Below are positions 40,043 through 47,686 of a stretch of DNA of 64,000 nucleotides, piece after piece. The DNA comes from Gammaproteobacteria bacterium (GTDB taxonomy: Bacteria; Pseudomonadota; Gammaproteobacteria; Pseudomonadales; Halieaceae), in NCBI GenBank assembly GCA_024742415.1, contig JANSYN010000005.1:186001-250000 (forward strand), given 5' to 3'. Each line of letters begins with the position of its first letter. Position 1 is the stretch's first letter. The notes under the pieces are model-generated. The model saw nothing but the letters and a program-made list of their open reading frames with translations. It searched no databases and had not been told where the DNA came from. The translations under genes and the position numbers were made by a program.

Positions 40043-40945
40043 TTGAAAGCAAAGCATGTACGTGTTTGCACGCTGGCTTGCCTCAGCTTCCTGCTGTGGG
40101 GCTGCAGCAGTGCGTCGTTTTTCTATAACCGCCTGGATTTTTTCCTGCCCTGGTATGTGGATGGCTACACCGACCTCAATGCCGAGCAGGAGTCCTTTCT
40201 GGACGAGCGCTTGCAACCTTTCCTGGACTGGCACCGCGGCAGCGAGCTGCCGTGCTACGTGGCGCTGATAGACCAGGCCGAAGCGGCGCTCGCGGAAGAC
40301 CTGACCCAGGAAGAAATAACCACGCTGTCGCGTCGGTTCGAGCTTGCCTGGTATCGTACGCAGGAAGAAGCCCTGGATTGGCTGCTGGAATTGGGAGAGC
40401 AGCTCGATGACGGACAGATCGAAAAATTCCTCGAGGAGACCCGCGAGAAACAGGCGGAGTACGAAAAAGAGTACCTCGAGCGCAGCGACGCCGAGTTTGT
40501 CGAGGATTCCTACGAGCGCATGGTGGATACCTCGCAGGATTACCTGGGCCGACTGCAAAAAGAGCAGCGCGCTGTGCTGCGTACCGCCAGCGAGAAGCTC
40601 ACACGTTCCGACACCCTCTGGCTCGCAGAGCGAGCGAAGTTCATTGCCGCACTGGAGGGCTTGCTGGCCAGGGAGCCCGGTTGGCAGCAGCAGGTGCGAG
40701 ATCTGATTGCAGCGCAGTCGCAGGCGCCCTCACCGCAGTATCAGCAGGTTCTGGATCACAACCTGGACATCATGCAGCAGGCGACGGCAGAGATCGTCAA
40801 TACGCGCACCGCAAAGCAGGACAAACACCTGCGCGACGAGTTGCAAGACCTGCGCGCAGAATTACATCAGCTCGCCGCCGCGGCCAGCCAACCTGGCAGC
40901 TGTGAAGCAGAGTTTCTGCAGGCGTCGTCAGAAGGTGCGCTGTAA
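40043..40945 (+). CDS. DUF6279-type lipoprotein
   Basis: A 300-residue protein starting at a TTG codon four bases after the diguanylate cyclase. The lipobox LLWGCSS at residues 17-22 marks lipid attachment. The FFYNRLDFFLPWYVDGYTDL segment matches the DUF6279 family; the rest is helical and rich in Glu, Gln and Leu, probably coiled coil. No function is known; co-transcription with the cyclase suggests an envelope role. Confidence 0.82.
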   Translation: MKAKHVRVCTLACLSFLLWGCSSASFFYNRLDFFLPWYVDGYTDLNAEQESFLDERLQPFLDWHRGSELPCYVALIDQAEAALAEDLTQEEITTLSRRFELAWYRTQEEALDWLLELGEQLDDGQIEKFLEETREKQAEYEKEYLERSDAEFVEDSYERMVDTSQDYLGRLQKEQRAVLRTASEKLTRSDTLWLAERAKFIAALEGLLAREPGWQQQVRDLIAAQSQAPSPQYQQVLDHNLDIMQQATAEIVNTRTAKQDKHLRDELQDLRAELHQLAAAASQPGSCEAEFLQASSEGAL

Positions 40946-40982
40946 CGCCGCCACCGGTAGCTGAGCCATTACCTGTACCGTG

Positions 40983-41009
40983 CGCGCAGCACTTGAGCAG
41001 TGCTGCGCG
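40983..41009. terminator. Hairpin between the lipoprotein gene and sixA
   Basis: CGCGCAGCAC at 40983-40992 pairs perfectly with GTGCTGCGCG at 41000-41009. There is no T run, so it is only a possible transcription barrier between the convergent genes. Confidence 0.4.
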
Positions 41010-41018
41010 ACGCTCACG

Positions 41019-41555
41019 TTAGTGCTTGATGTCTTTTGGACGGATGAACTCGCTTAACGCAAACGTCATTCGGGCGATGTCTGCCCAGGGGCGGGAATCG
41101 TGGGTGGTGAGCTGCGCGTAGGCGCAGGTGGGTATGTTTGTAAGTTTTGCATCGCTCAATTCGTTGCATAAATCGGTGAGTGCGGGGTTGTGGCCAACGA
41201 TCACCAGCTCGTCGAAGCCAGCCTGGCTTTGGCCGCTGCTAATTGCAGCGCGGTCCGGCGCACATTCCTCGAACCATTGGTACAGGCTGTTGCTGTCAAA
41301 ACAGTAGAGGTCGTCCACCGTGAGCCACTGGATATCCAGCGTGGGCAGGCTGTCGCGCAGGCCGGCCAAAGTGGCCTGTGCCCTGAGCGCTGGGCTGCAA
41401 AATGTGTTTGAGAAATCACAGCCTGCTGCGGCAATAGCAGGGCCCATCAGCGCGCAGCTTGCAACACCCCGGCGATTCAGCGGCCGCTCGATATCGTCAA
41501 GCTGGGGGTCTTCCCAACTGGATTTTGCGTGTCTTACCAGGTGCAGCTTTTTCAT
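41019..41555 (-). CDS. sixA: Phosphohistidine phosphatase SixA
   Basis: A 178-residue histidine phosphatase. The phosphate-accepting motif is LVRHAKSSWED at the N-terminus and the second catalytic His is in VIVGHNPALTDL. ERPLNRRG is the SixA-specific stretch. The enzyme dephosphorylates HPt domains or the nitrogen phosphotransferase system. The gene lies at the left flank of the integron-cassette region with two small genes between. Confidence 0.92.
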   Translation of the reverse strand: MKKLHLVRHAKSSWEDPQLDDIERPLNRRGVASCALMGPAIAAAGCDFSNTFCSPALRAQATLAGLRDSLPTLDIQWLTVDDLYCFDSNSLYQWFEECAPDRAAISSGQSQAGFDELVIVGHNPALTDLCNELSDAKLTNIPTCAYAQLTTHDSRPWADIARMTFALSEFIRPKDIKH

Positions 41556-41603
41556 TGTTGCGTTGTGCTTTAGCGCTGTTACCAGGGCAGGCCCTGGTGC
41601 CGG

Positions 41604-41870
41604 TTACAGACCAAGATTGCGAACCAACACCTTGGATGAGGTAATAATGCGTGTGGTCCGGTAGAGCTCCGGGTGTTTCTCGTCGTCTTTGAAGCGCATG
41701 GGCTCGCCTGATGTCGGGCTGACAAACCACGAGATTTCCGGCCTTGGGTCACCAAGCTGTTTTTTCAGTGCGTGCGGGGTAATACCGATCGCTTCGGCGG
41801 CCGCGTTATAAGTGCAGCGTGTTTTCACCTCGTTGATGTAATCAACCACCCGAGTCGTCTTTTCTTCCAC
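41604..41870 (-). CDS. Conserved hypothetical small protein
   Basis: An 88-residue soluble protein. TYNAAAEAIGITPHALKKQLGDPRPEISWFVS looks like a helix-turn-helix-like segment followed by a conserved tail. I recognise no named family. It starts with an ATG on the minus strand and ends 48 bases before sixA begins. Composition matches the core neighbours, not the cassette region. Confidence 0.7.
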   Translation of the reverse strand: MEEKTTRVVDYINEVKTRCTYNAAAEAIGITPHALKKQLGDPRPEISWFVSPTSGEPMRFKDDEKHPELYRTTRIITSSKVLVRNLGL

Positions 41871-42001
41871 GGCTTGTTGCTCCTTGTTGGGTTTACGCGG
41901 GTAGCATCAGCGCCATGGCGATGAAAGCCAGGTTGCAGCTGGTGTGCGACGAACGTTAATGCCCACCCGGTATTAGCGGGACAGATACCTGCAGTTTAGC
42001 A

Positions 42002-42160
42002 CTAGGGTGTGCTGCCCGCCGGAGAATTGTCAGAATCGATCGGCTGGGACGCTTCGCCCTCGCTGGCTTTGTTTCTCTTGTTTTGCAGCTTTTCTTCGCG
42101 TTTCTTCTTTTTCGCGAGTTCCTTTTGACGTTTTTCGAAAGAGTAGTTTGGTTTTGCCAT
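42002..42160 (-). CDS. Small Lys/Glu-rich conserved protein
   Basis: A 52-residue protein from an ATG at 42160 to a TAG at 42002. It begins MAKPNYSFEKRQKELAKKKK, continues with a highly charged KRE helix, and ends in an Ser/Pro-rich tail. Very similar MAKPNYSFEKRQ small proteins are widespread in gammaproteobacteria; their function is unknown. A longer open frame on the same strand (42030-42230) is in another frame and is a shadow. Confidence 0.8.
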   Translation of the reverse strand: MAKPNYSFEKRQKELAKKKKREEKLQNKRNKASEGEASQPIDSDNSPAGSTP

Positions 42161-42489
42161 GGGCGGTGTCTCTTGTGTTGTTGTGGATGGGGTTCGGGCT
42201 ACACACTACAGGCCCTGGCCAGTGTGACACAGCAGCTTGCGTATGCCGGGCAGTTCAGGCGCAGCTGGCCAGGCAATACCTCATTATCACCATAGTGAAT
42301 ACTGGCCCAAATAGCCAATGACACAGCCCAATGTGCGTGAACCGACGTGGTGTGGGGGCAGGGCGCTTGACCGCCTCTCGCCTAAATTCTTCTTGTGTAA
42401 GCCTGATTCCGTTTTCTACCCATGTTGACCACCTCTTTGTTGAGTATAACTTACAAAGAGTGGCTACTATCCGTGGGGAACTTGGACTG
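42161..42489. other. Left flank of the cassette array, with possible transposase scrap
   Basis: No intact gene in 329 bases. On the minus strand around 42367-42422 one frame reads LTQEEFRREAVK, reminiscent of the start of IS3-type OrfA transposases, but it is too short to prove. CTCTTTGT (42433-42440) and ACAAAGAG (42453-42460) form an inverted repeat. The last attC begins at about 42490. Confidence 0.35.
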
Positions 42490-42567
42490 CTAACGCACAG
42501 CGCACAGGCGAGGCACGAAGTGCCGAGTCCAGCCGCCGTAGGTGGCGATGTGCCGCTGCTTGTTAAT
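42490..42567 (-). repeat. attC 13 (last, left end)
   Basis: Core ends CTAACGC (about 42490) and CTTGTTAAT (to 42567), with an inner palindrome around GGCACGAAGTGCC. The toxin stop codon lies inside the R'' side, as is common for cassettes. Confidence 0.85.
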
Positions 42568-42880
42568 TGCCCCGAACATCTCGGTCTTCGAGTATGAAAT
42601 TTCGGAGTTCACGCTCGCTGCGCATTACGTAAAGAATGAGAACCTCTCCTTTGGAGTGGCGACAGAATACGCGACATGGACCACTTACCACCTCACGATA
42701 GCGAGTGCCTTTTAGCTCGTCGGGTACTTTGCCAGAGCCTGGATGCCGCTCAAGGCGCTCTACGGCGGAGAACACGCGCTGCACCAAAGATCGCGCTGCT
42801 AAGGGATTTTCAAGCGCGATGTATTCCGCAATTTCATCTAGGTCCGATAAAGCTGGCTCCGTCCAGATTAGCCGAGCCAT
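42563..42880 (-). CDS. ParE/RelE-family toxin (cassette 13)
   Basis: A 105-residue toxin of the ParE/RelE superfamily: ALSDLDEIAEYIALENP, RLERHPGSGKVP, GTRYREVVSGPCRVFCR and YVMRSERELRNFIL match ParE-type gyrase or ribosome toxins. It overlaps its antitoxin by 13 bases, and its stop lies in attC 13, so the pair forms one complete cassette. Such pairs stabilise cassette arrays by killing cells that lose them. Confidence 0.9.
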   Translation of the reverse strand: MARLIWTEPALSDLDEIAEYIALENPLAARSLVQRVFSAVERLERHPGSGKVPDELKGTRYREVVSGPCRVFCRHSKGEVLILYVMRSERELRNFILEDRDVRGN

Positions 42881-43125
42881 TTCTTCATTTTGTTCTTGGC
42901 TTCCTTGTGGCTCAGAGTCCTGCCTTCTAGGGCAGCAGTCTCACCGCGAGCAATTCCCTCTAGAATCTGCATTCTACGCTGGAGGGATTCAAAATCTTCA
43001 AAATCAACGAGATAGGCTGAAGGCTTCCCGTGCTCAGTGATAAGTACAGGCTCTTTAGATGCGTGAAGCTCTGACAAGATTTTGGTCGCCTGACGCTTCA
43101 AAGTTGTCACTAATTCGGTTTTCAT
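42868..43125 (-). CDS. Phd/YefM-family antitoxin (cassette 13)
   Basis: An 85-residue antitoxin. The N-terminal dimerisation and DNA-binding part has LKRQATKILSELHASKEPVLITEHGKPSAYLVDFEDFE, the Phd/YefM signature, and the C-terminal helix binds the toxin. It is the upstream gene of the pair, overlapping the toxin start, and has its own promoter with a palindrome overlapping the -10 box. Confidence 0.92.
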   Translation of the reverse strand: MKTELVTTLKRQATKILSELHASKEPVLITEHGKPSAYLVDFEDFESLQRRMQILEGIARGETAALEGRTLSHKEAKNKMKKWLG

Positions 43126-43129
43126 AAAA

Positions 43130-43161
43130 GTGATACTATTCTATCACTCGATGTATGACAA
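43130..43161 (-). promoter_or_regulatory. Promoter and operator of the cassette 13 toxin-antitoxin pair
   Basis: On the minus strand TTGTCA (43156-43161) and TAGTAT (43133-43138) are 17 bases apart. GTGATA-N6-TATCAC (43130-43147) is a perfect inverted repeat covering the -10 box, a likely site for autoregulation by the antitoxin. Confidence 0.65.
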
Positions 43162-43167
43162 GGGGCT

Positions 43168-43240
43168 ATCAACGCTTCAAGCTGGGGCGGCCGTAAGGCC
43201 GTCCCGGCGCGAAGCGCCCTTGCAGCGTTGACTTGTTATT
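43168..43240 (-). repeat. attC 12
   Basis: Core ends ATCAACGCTTCAAGC (about 43168) and GACTTGTTAT (to 43240), with a GC-rich inner palindrome. The left third is nearly identical to attC 10, the copy split by the insertion sequence. Confidence 0.85.
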
Positions 43241-43244
43241 GGGC

Positions 43245-43592
43245 CTAACCCTTGAAGCAGCCATGTTGGTCTTCTTCTACGATTTCAAAGAACTCCTCGA
43301 GCGTGCGCACCTCTGGCATTGGGTCGTACCCGTGCCACTTTAAGTCTGCACGTTTCCAATAGATTTTCCAGGAACGTGTCTTTTTGACATAAGTTGTCTT
43401 CGCAACGGACTCTTCGATCTTCGCTGATGGGTCATTGTAACGAGGACGAATTTCAAAGAGCTCAAGACTTTGGTCGGACACACGAAAGCCCAAGTCGAGC
43501 TGATCTCGAATGTGAACTGGCGGGCGATTGGCCTCGGTGTAGTCCGAAGCGAGTTTTTCCACTCTTTTGGTTTCGAATTCGCTTATCGCCAT
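43245..43592 (-). CDS. DUF3024 family protein (cassette 12)
   Basis: A 115-residue protein of the DUF3024 family: RPPVHIRDQLDLGFRV, QSLELFEIRPRY, VAKTTYV, SWKIYWKRADLKWHGY and EEDQHGCF are conserved in the family, which is common among integron cassettes and has no known function. The frame is open to 43640, but the first 16 residues are a translation of attC 11; the ATG at 43592 (MAISEFETKR) is the family start. Confidence 0.88.
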   Translation of the reverse strand: MAISEFETKRVEKLASDYTEANRPPVHIRDQLDLGFRVSDQSLELFEIRPRYNDPSAKIEESVAKTTYVKKTRSWKIYWKRADLKWHGYDPMPEVRTLEEFFEIVEEDQHGCFKG

Positions 43593-43613
43593 CTTCGATC
43601 TCCGACTAGGCCC

Positions 43614-43674
43614 TATAACGCCTGCGGCAAAGGCGCGCACTGTTTGCGCGTCCTTTTTGGCCGTTCTTGTTATG
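43614..43674 (-). repeat. attC 11
   Basis: Core ends TATAACGCC (about 43614) and TCTTGTTATG (to 43674), with palindromic GGCGCGCAC...GTTTGCGCGTCC between. One of the short sites in the array. Confidence 0.85.
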
Positions 43675-43927
43675 CGGCTGCATTCTCAAGCTCCCAGCCA
43701 GGGAACACGAGTACTGCTGGGTGGCAGTTTAGCGCCCTAGCCAATACCTTAGCCCGCTCGATACCCAAATTCACACGACCGTTCTCGATAGCGGATATAG
43801 TTGACTGCGGAATGGAGGTAAGAGAGGCCAGTTGGTTTTGGCTTAGCTCTTGGAGTTCCCGAAGAATTCTGACCGAATCACCAACTGAAACCTCAATCGT
43901 CTTCTTTGCTTTTCGATAATCTTTCAT
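43670..43927 (-). CDS. HTH-type antitoxin (cassette 11)
   Basis: An 85-residue Xre-family protein with the helix-turn-helix LSQNQLASLTSIPQSTISAIENGR and GIERAKVLARALNCHP following. It is the second gene of a toxin-first pair, HigBA-like order. The ATG at 43927 has AGGAG eight bases before it and begins one base after the toxin stop; the longer frame from 43948 overlaps the toxin. Its stop codon lies in attC 11. Confidence 0.88.
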   Translation of the reverse strand: MKDYRKAKKTIEVSVGDSVRILRELQELSQNQLASLTSIPQSTISAIENGRVNLGIERAKVLARALNCHPAVLVFPGWELENAAA

Positions 43928-43928
43928 T

Positions 43929-44210
43929 CTAGTTTCTCCTGTAATCATGTGGAGTCACTTTCTCAACTTGAACATAGACATTCTCACGATCAATTTTGTA
44001 AATCACGCGATATTGAAGGCTTAACCTGGAGGAACGATGTCCCTTCCATTCGCCTCTCAATGGCTCATCATTGAACCCTCGAATCAATCTCAGCCCTTCA
44101 GGGCCGGAAATTCGAACAATGTCTTTCCATTTTTCATAGCGTTGCAATACATCTCCGGGGAGACGAGCTGTAATTCTTGCTACTCGGCGATGTTCATATA
44201 CTTCCCACAT
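43929..44210 (-). CDS. RelE/HigB-like toxin (cassette 11)
   Basis: A 93-residue basic protein: KWKDIVRISGPEGLRLIRGFNDEPLRGEWKGHRSSRLSLQYRVIYKI and VEKVTPHDYRRN match the YafQ/HigB branch of RelE-type ribosome-dependent mRNA endonucleases. It precedes its antitoxin and has a strong promoter. The pair forms a complete cassette between attC 11 and the R' remnant at 44261. Confidence 0.87.
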   Translation of the reverse strand: MWEVYEHRRVARITARLPGDVLQRYEKWKDIVRISGPEGLRLIRGFNDEPLRGEWKGHRSSRLSLQYRVIYKIDRENVYVQVEKVTPHDYRRN

Positions 44211-44219
44211 ATTACATAA

Positions 44220-44247
44220 AGTATATATAACATATATGGTATGTCAA
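44220..44247 (-). promoter_or_regulatory. Promoter of the cassette 11 toxin-antitoxin pair
   Basis: On the minus strand a perfect TTGACA (44242-44247) and TATACT (44220-44225) with a 16-base spacer. The spacer is alternating AT (CATATATG), giving a symmetrical site for the HTH antitoxin. Confidence 0.75.
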
Positions 44248-44260
44248 TACTGTTGGTCGG

Positions 44261-44269
44261 ACGCATAAC
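44261..44269 (-). repeat. Left remnant (R' core) of attC 10, split by the insertion sequence
   Basis: CGCATAAC is the outer end of an attC. Joined to 46041 onward it restores CATAACGCTTCAAGC, closely matching attC 12. The insertion sequence lies exactly at this junction. Confidence 0.8.
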
Positions 44270-46040
44270 GAGCCTGTAGAAAAACGTTGCTACAGCCCAA
44301 ATCTATTGTCTGTATTTTCTCTGTCATCACTGATCAATATAGCACCAATGCGTTGAACATAATCTCCATACGGCGCAATGTCGCGCATGGCCTGTGGATA
44401 CCTCTGTGGTTAAGTCGTCATCTCGCCGTATCGCATCATCTTCTCGATATTGTGTACCAGGCAGAACAAGCGCCATTGGCCCTGGACTTTCTCTTTGCCC
44501 CGTAACGAGAAACGATTGAGCCGCTTATTCGTTCCAATGTTGCCAAACACCGGCTCCACCACCGACATACGGTGACTGTAATTGTATTTACCCACGGCGC
44601 TGTCAACGCGACGCATCATCCACTGAGTCGCTGATCGACCGGTCGATACCGTAAATGATACCTGTCGACCGTGACCGGCTCGGGTATCTGCCGAGTCCGG
44701 ATTGCGCATACACGCATGTTTTTTTGTGCAGTGGCGACAGTCCGTCAGCTTCCCCTCGAACGCGAGCTTTAATCTGCCTGCACCGTGGCTCGCCTCGCTG
44801 CTCAGCCACATGGTATTGCCCGCCGGGCAGATGCAGGTCTTGTTGCGGGGATCGAATGAGAACTCACTGGCCGGAAGGACCGCCTGAATACCCTTCACTT
44901 TATCCTGGTGCCGCTTGCCGTGTTTGGCTTTCTGGTCCTTGAACTTCGAGTCGCGTGAACGGAAATGCCTGTCGGGAATATACGCATTGATATGTGCGTC
45001 TTTCAAATACGCATTATTGCTTTCGTTGGAGTACCCGGTGTCCGCGGTCACAACGATGCCGTCGGCGTAGATGTCCTCGTTAATGCCTGTTCGCTGGTAG
45101 CGGTCCTTCACCGCTTCCAGCACAGGCCGTAACGTATGGTATTCCTGGCCCTCGCCAAACACTTGTGCATCCACAATGATCTGATGCTTTCTATCCACAG
45201 TGGCAATACCGTTGTAGCCCTGTATCGTGCCTTTGCTGGTCGTCATCTTGGCCGACTCATTGTCGGTTATGTTGCTTTTTACTTCTTTCGGTTTTTTACC
45301 CTGCCCCATCCTTGGGGCTGCCGTCTTTAGGAATTGGTCAATCTTCTTGAAATGCTTATCGAGCGACGCCAGTTGTTTCTCCAGGCGCTCCTTACGCTCG
45401 CGCTCTCGGGGTTTGCGTTTATCAAGTTGTTTGTGTTGTTTCATGCAATGGGCGATACGTTGGCGAATTTTTTCCCGCTTGCGGGAGAACTCGTTCAAGG
45501 TACCAGAGTGCTCCTTCGCCGCGTTGGATGACATCTTACAGCCATCGATGGCCAGCAACTCGTGGCCGAGCAGCCCCTGTCTATCACACGTCAGTAACAC
45601 TTGCTCAAACACTGACTCAATCGCATCCGGATGAGCACTGATAAACTTGGCGATGCTGGTCCAGTGCGGGACACTATCGCAGGACAGCGCTTTGAAAATA
45701 GTATTGTGTTCACACTGCCATTGAATATCACGGCTGGACTGTACGCCTTTGGAATAGGCGAAAAGAATAATCTTAAGCATGATGGATGGATTGTAGGCAG
45801 CACGACCGCCACCATCGTTTTTGTATTTATTGTAGAAAGCCGAAAGATCGATGCAGTTATCAATAAGGTGATGCAGGGTAAGCGCGAATGGATCGAGTGC
45901 TAGCTGATCCTCGAAATTAATGACGACCATTGTGGATTGAGTGTAATCGTCGGGCTTGAAATTCGGCATGTCACAGGTCCTTTGCTTGGTGCCTTATTCT
46001 ATCAAAATATACTATTTTTTAAGAGTTTTTATACAGCCTC
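44270..46040 (-). mobile_element. IS1182-family insertion sequence inside an attC core site
   Basis: About 1771 bases. Terminal inverted repeats match at 14 of the first 16 positions: GAGCCTGTAGAAAAAC at the left (44270-44285) and the complement of GTTTTTATACAGCCTC at the right (46025-46040). AAC or AACG is repeated on both sides (44267 and 46041), fitting a 3-4 base target duplication. It carries one full-length transposase, so it may be active. Confidence 0.9.
44410..45969 (-). CDS. IS1182-family transposase
   Basis: A 519-residue DDE transposase. The N-terminal domain has AYNPSIMLKIILFAYSKG and SSRDIQWQCEHN; the catalytic core begins with LLAIDGCKMSSNA (first Asp), continues with VVTADTGYSNESN (second Asp), and the final Glu is in the HRMSVVEPVFGNIGTNK block. 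A cysteine cluster (CICPAGNTM, CRHCTKKHAC) marks the family's zinc-binding insert. The reading frame is intact and the product has the normal length. Confidence 0.94.
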   Translation of the reverse strand: MPNFKPDDYTQSTMVVINFEDQLALDPFALTLHHLIDNCIDLSAFYNKYKNDGGGRAAYNPSIMLKIILFAYSKGVQSSRDIQWQCEHNTIFKALSCDSVPHWTSIAKFISAHPDAIESVFEQVLLTCDRQGLLGHELLAIDGCKMSSNAAKEHSGTLNEFSRKREKIRQRIAHCMKQHKQLDKRKPRERERKERLEKQLASLDKHFKKIDQFLKTAAPRMGQGKKPKEVKSNITDNESAKMTTSKGTIQGYNGIATVDRKHQIIVDAQVFGEGQEYHTLRPVLEAVKDRYQRTGINEDIYADGIVVTADTGYSNESNNAYLKDAHINAYIPDRHFRSRDSKFKDQKAKHGKRHQDKVKGIQAVLPASEFSFDPRNKTCICPAGNTMWLSSEASHGAGRLKLAFEGKLTDCRHCTKKHACMRNPDSADTRAGHGRQVSFTVSTGRSATQWMMRRVDSAVGKYNYSHRMSVVEPVFGNIGTNKRLNRFSLRGKEKVQGQWRLFCLVHNIEKMMRYGEMTT

Positions 46041-46111
46041 AACGCTTCAAGCAGGGGCGCCGGTTACGGCGTCCCGGCGCGAAGCGCCCTTGCTGCCTTG
46101 ATTTGTTAAGT
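46041..46111 (-). repeat. attC 10, main part
   Basis: Starts AACGCTTCAAGCAGGGGC directly after the insertion sequence and ends GATTTGTTAAG. With the 8-9 bases left at 44261 it makes a normal site of about 75 bases. The GGCGTCCCGGCGCGAAGCGCCCTTGC middle is shared with attC 12. Confidence 0.85.
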
Positions 46112-46609
46112 GGCCGAACTCTCGACTCGAAAGTCGTTTGCAATGACATAGTTTTCACCAGCTAGCATTAGTTTCTTGATACCACGAGGCTTTTGCCCAG
46201 GCAACAAAGTAAAAGTTACACCGAATTGCAACAGAACCACTTTTGCCAGTTGAGCTAGCGTCTCAGGGGCAGACAGAAATTGGCCATACCCTTCGAGTAG
46301 CATGCGCTTTGGTCCCGTTTGTGTCATGTAGTCGAGGGGAGACCTCCAACCGGCAAGATCATTTGCCCAAGCGAGTGCTATTTCATTCAATAAGTCGTCT
46401 GGCTGGGCTACTACGCTTGAAATATACAAGTTCAACCATGGTGAGTGATAACTTAAAAGCAATGGGTGATCTTCATGAAAAGAGAGGATTTCGAATTGCG
46501 AGTCTTGGTAAAAGAATTCCTCTTTGCCTATGAAGTGTACTCTGGCTCCACCCTCAGGTGTGTTTAAGTCCCAAAATGTTGTTTGTCTATTGGTGATTTC
46601 AGAGGACAA
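46106..46609 (-). CDS. Hypothetical cassette protein (cassette 10)
   Basis: About 167 residues, unrecognised. It has no signal peptide or membrane helix; motifs such as FFYQDSQFEILSFHEDHPLLLSY and YGQFLSAPETLAQLAKVVLLQFG suggest a mixed alpha/beta soluble protein. The frame is open to 46687 but the outer part is attC 9 translated. No ATG is available; a TTG at 46609 is the first start after the attC, so the N-terminus is uncertain. The stop lies in attC 10. Confidence 0.65.
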   Translation of the reverse strand: MSSEITNRQTTFWDLNTPEGGARVHFIGKEEFFYQDSQFEILSFHEDHPLLLSYHSPWLNLYISSVVAQPDDLLNEIALAWANDLAGWRSPLDYMTQTGPKRMLLEGYGQFLSAPETLAQLAKVVLLQFGVTFTLLPGQKPRGIKKLMLAGENYVIANDFRVESSAT

Positions 46610-46619
46610 GGCTAGGCCA

Positions 46620-46706
46620 CTTAACGCTTGCCGCAGCGGCGGCGAAACCGCGCAGCGGTTTTGACGTCCGGCCCCGTAGGGGCGCACTGCCGGTTTTTGT
46701 TATGTG
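46620..46706 (-). repeat. attC 9
   Basis: Core ends CTTAACGCTTG (about 46620) and TTTGTTATG (to 46706). The inner AACCGCGCAGCGGTTT palindrome recurs in attC 3 (about 49966). Confidence 0.85.
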
Positions 46707-47113
46707 TCATTGTCGCTCTCCAGGTGATTAGGAGATCGCTGCTCAAAAGCTCTGACAATAACGTATGCAATAAGCGCGAATACGAAAAAGACCAACAGAA
46801 GCCAAGCGATAGACTGCAAAGATTCTATTATGGTCCGGTAAACTTCGAGAACCCACCGCTCTTGAGTCAAATCTGGCGGAGTGAAGTTCTCTGCGGCTGG
46901 ACGGAGATAGCTTTCTAGTTGGTAGATGTTAACTCCACCAGATATTCCCACAACATAGATCGCAAACTTCATGTACTTCGCCCATGCGTATGCGATGTCG
47001 TTCGCGACAATCCTTTCGAGGATTCCGTCAATTGGTTTTTCAAACAGTGCGGAGACTATAAAGCACACGATTGCAGATATTGTCAGTGTTGCGATAAGCA
47101 AAGTCAGAAACAT
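46700..47113 (-). CDS. Membrane protein cassette (cassette 9)
   Basis: A 137-residue unknown with an N-terminal transmembrane helix (about residues 3-24), a weaker second one (about 50-66), and a C-terminal helix (about 100-122). No family recognised. The ATG at 47113 is preferred to a GTG one codon earlier. Its stop TAA is in attC 9, so gene and site form one cassette. Confidence 0.7.
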   Translation of the reverse strand: MFLTLLIATLTISAIVCFIVSALFEKPIDGILERIVANDIAYAWAKYMKFAIYVVGISGGVNIYQLESYLRPAAENFTPPDLTQERWVLEVYRTIIESLQSIAWLLLVFFVFALIAYVIVRAFEQRSPNHLESDNDT

Positions 47114-47139
47114 CACTTTCTCCGATGATTAGTGAGACA

Positions 47140-47201
47140 CATAACGCCAAGCGAACGGGCAAGTTGCGAAGCAACTTGTCCCCGTTACGCTACTTGTTAT
47201 G
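47140..47201 (-). repeat. attC 8
   Basis: Core ends ACATAACGCC (about 47140) and CTTGTTATG (to 47201), with CAAGTTGCGAAGCAACTTG as a near-perfect inner palindrome. Short type, about 60 bases. Confidence 0.88.
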
Positions 47202-47573
47202 TTTTGTCTCTTCATAGATCCTTTGTGCTTCAACGATTTCTGTATTTAGCATGTTCCGGAAATCTTCATTCGGTGCTTTCGACTCCCAGTACTTCATCTC
47301 TTCAATAGTTTCATTAAGGTCTTTCAAAGCAAACTCAAGGAAACCTTCGACTGGTTCTCCGTTGGATATGGAAGTAAGCATCTTCACTTTAAAAGAAGCC
47401 GCAATCCAACGCTCCATTCTCACGCCATACTCGTTAGCGAAAACATGCCTCTCGATTAGCTCAGTTTCGTCGATTTCTGGGCTCCGAGCCCAGTCGTTTG
47501 TGAAATAGCCAAAAATGAAAGCAGAACTGACCAATACCGAATAGAAAAGTGCGACTGAAGCCGGCTTACTCAT
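47190..47573 (-). CDS. Membrane-anchored hypothetical cassette protein (cassette 8)
   Basis: A 127-residue unknown beginning MSKPASVALFYSVLV with one N-terminal transmembrane segment (about residues 5-25), then an acidic helical domain ending in QRIYEETKHNK. Orientation suggests a periplasmic domain on an uncleaved anchor. An upstream ATG at 47591 lies in the attC 7 core and is less likely than 47573, which has GAGAG before it. The last codons lie in attC 8. Confidence 0.7.
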   Translation of the reverse strand: MSKPASVALFYSVLVSSAFIFGYFTNDWARSPEIDETELIERHVFANEYGVRMERWIAASFKVKMLTSISNGEPVEGFLEFALKDLNETIEEMKYWESKAPNEDFRNMLNTEIVEAQRIYEETKHNK

Positions 47574-47587
47574 AAAACTCTCGCGAA

Positions 47588-47686
47588 ACATAACGCCTCA
47601 AACACCGGCTTGGTGAAGTTGGCGGCTTTTTTGGAACAAAAAAGGTGACAGCTTTACCAAGTCCGCGTGCTTTGACTTGTTAACCC
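47588..47686 (-). repeat. attC 7
   Basis: Core ends ACATAACGCC (about 47588) and GACTTGTTAA (to 47686). At about 99 bases it is the longest site here; inner arms include GGCTTGGTGAAGTTG and CTTTACCAAGTCC. Confidence 0.85.
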
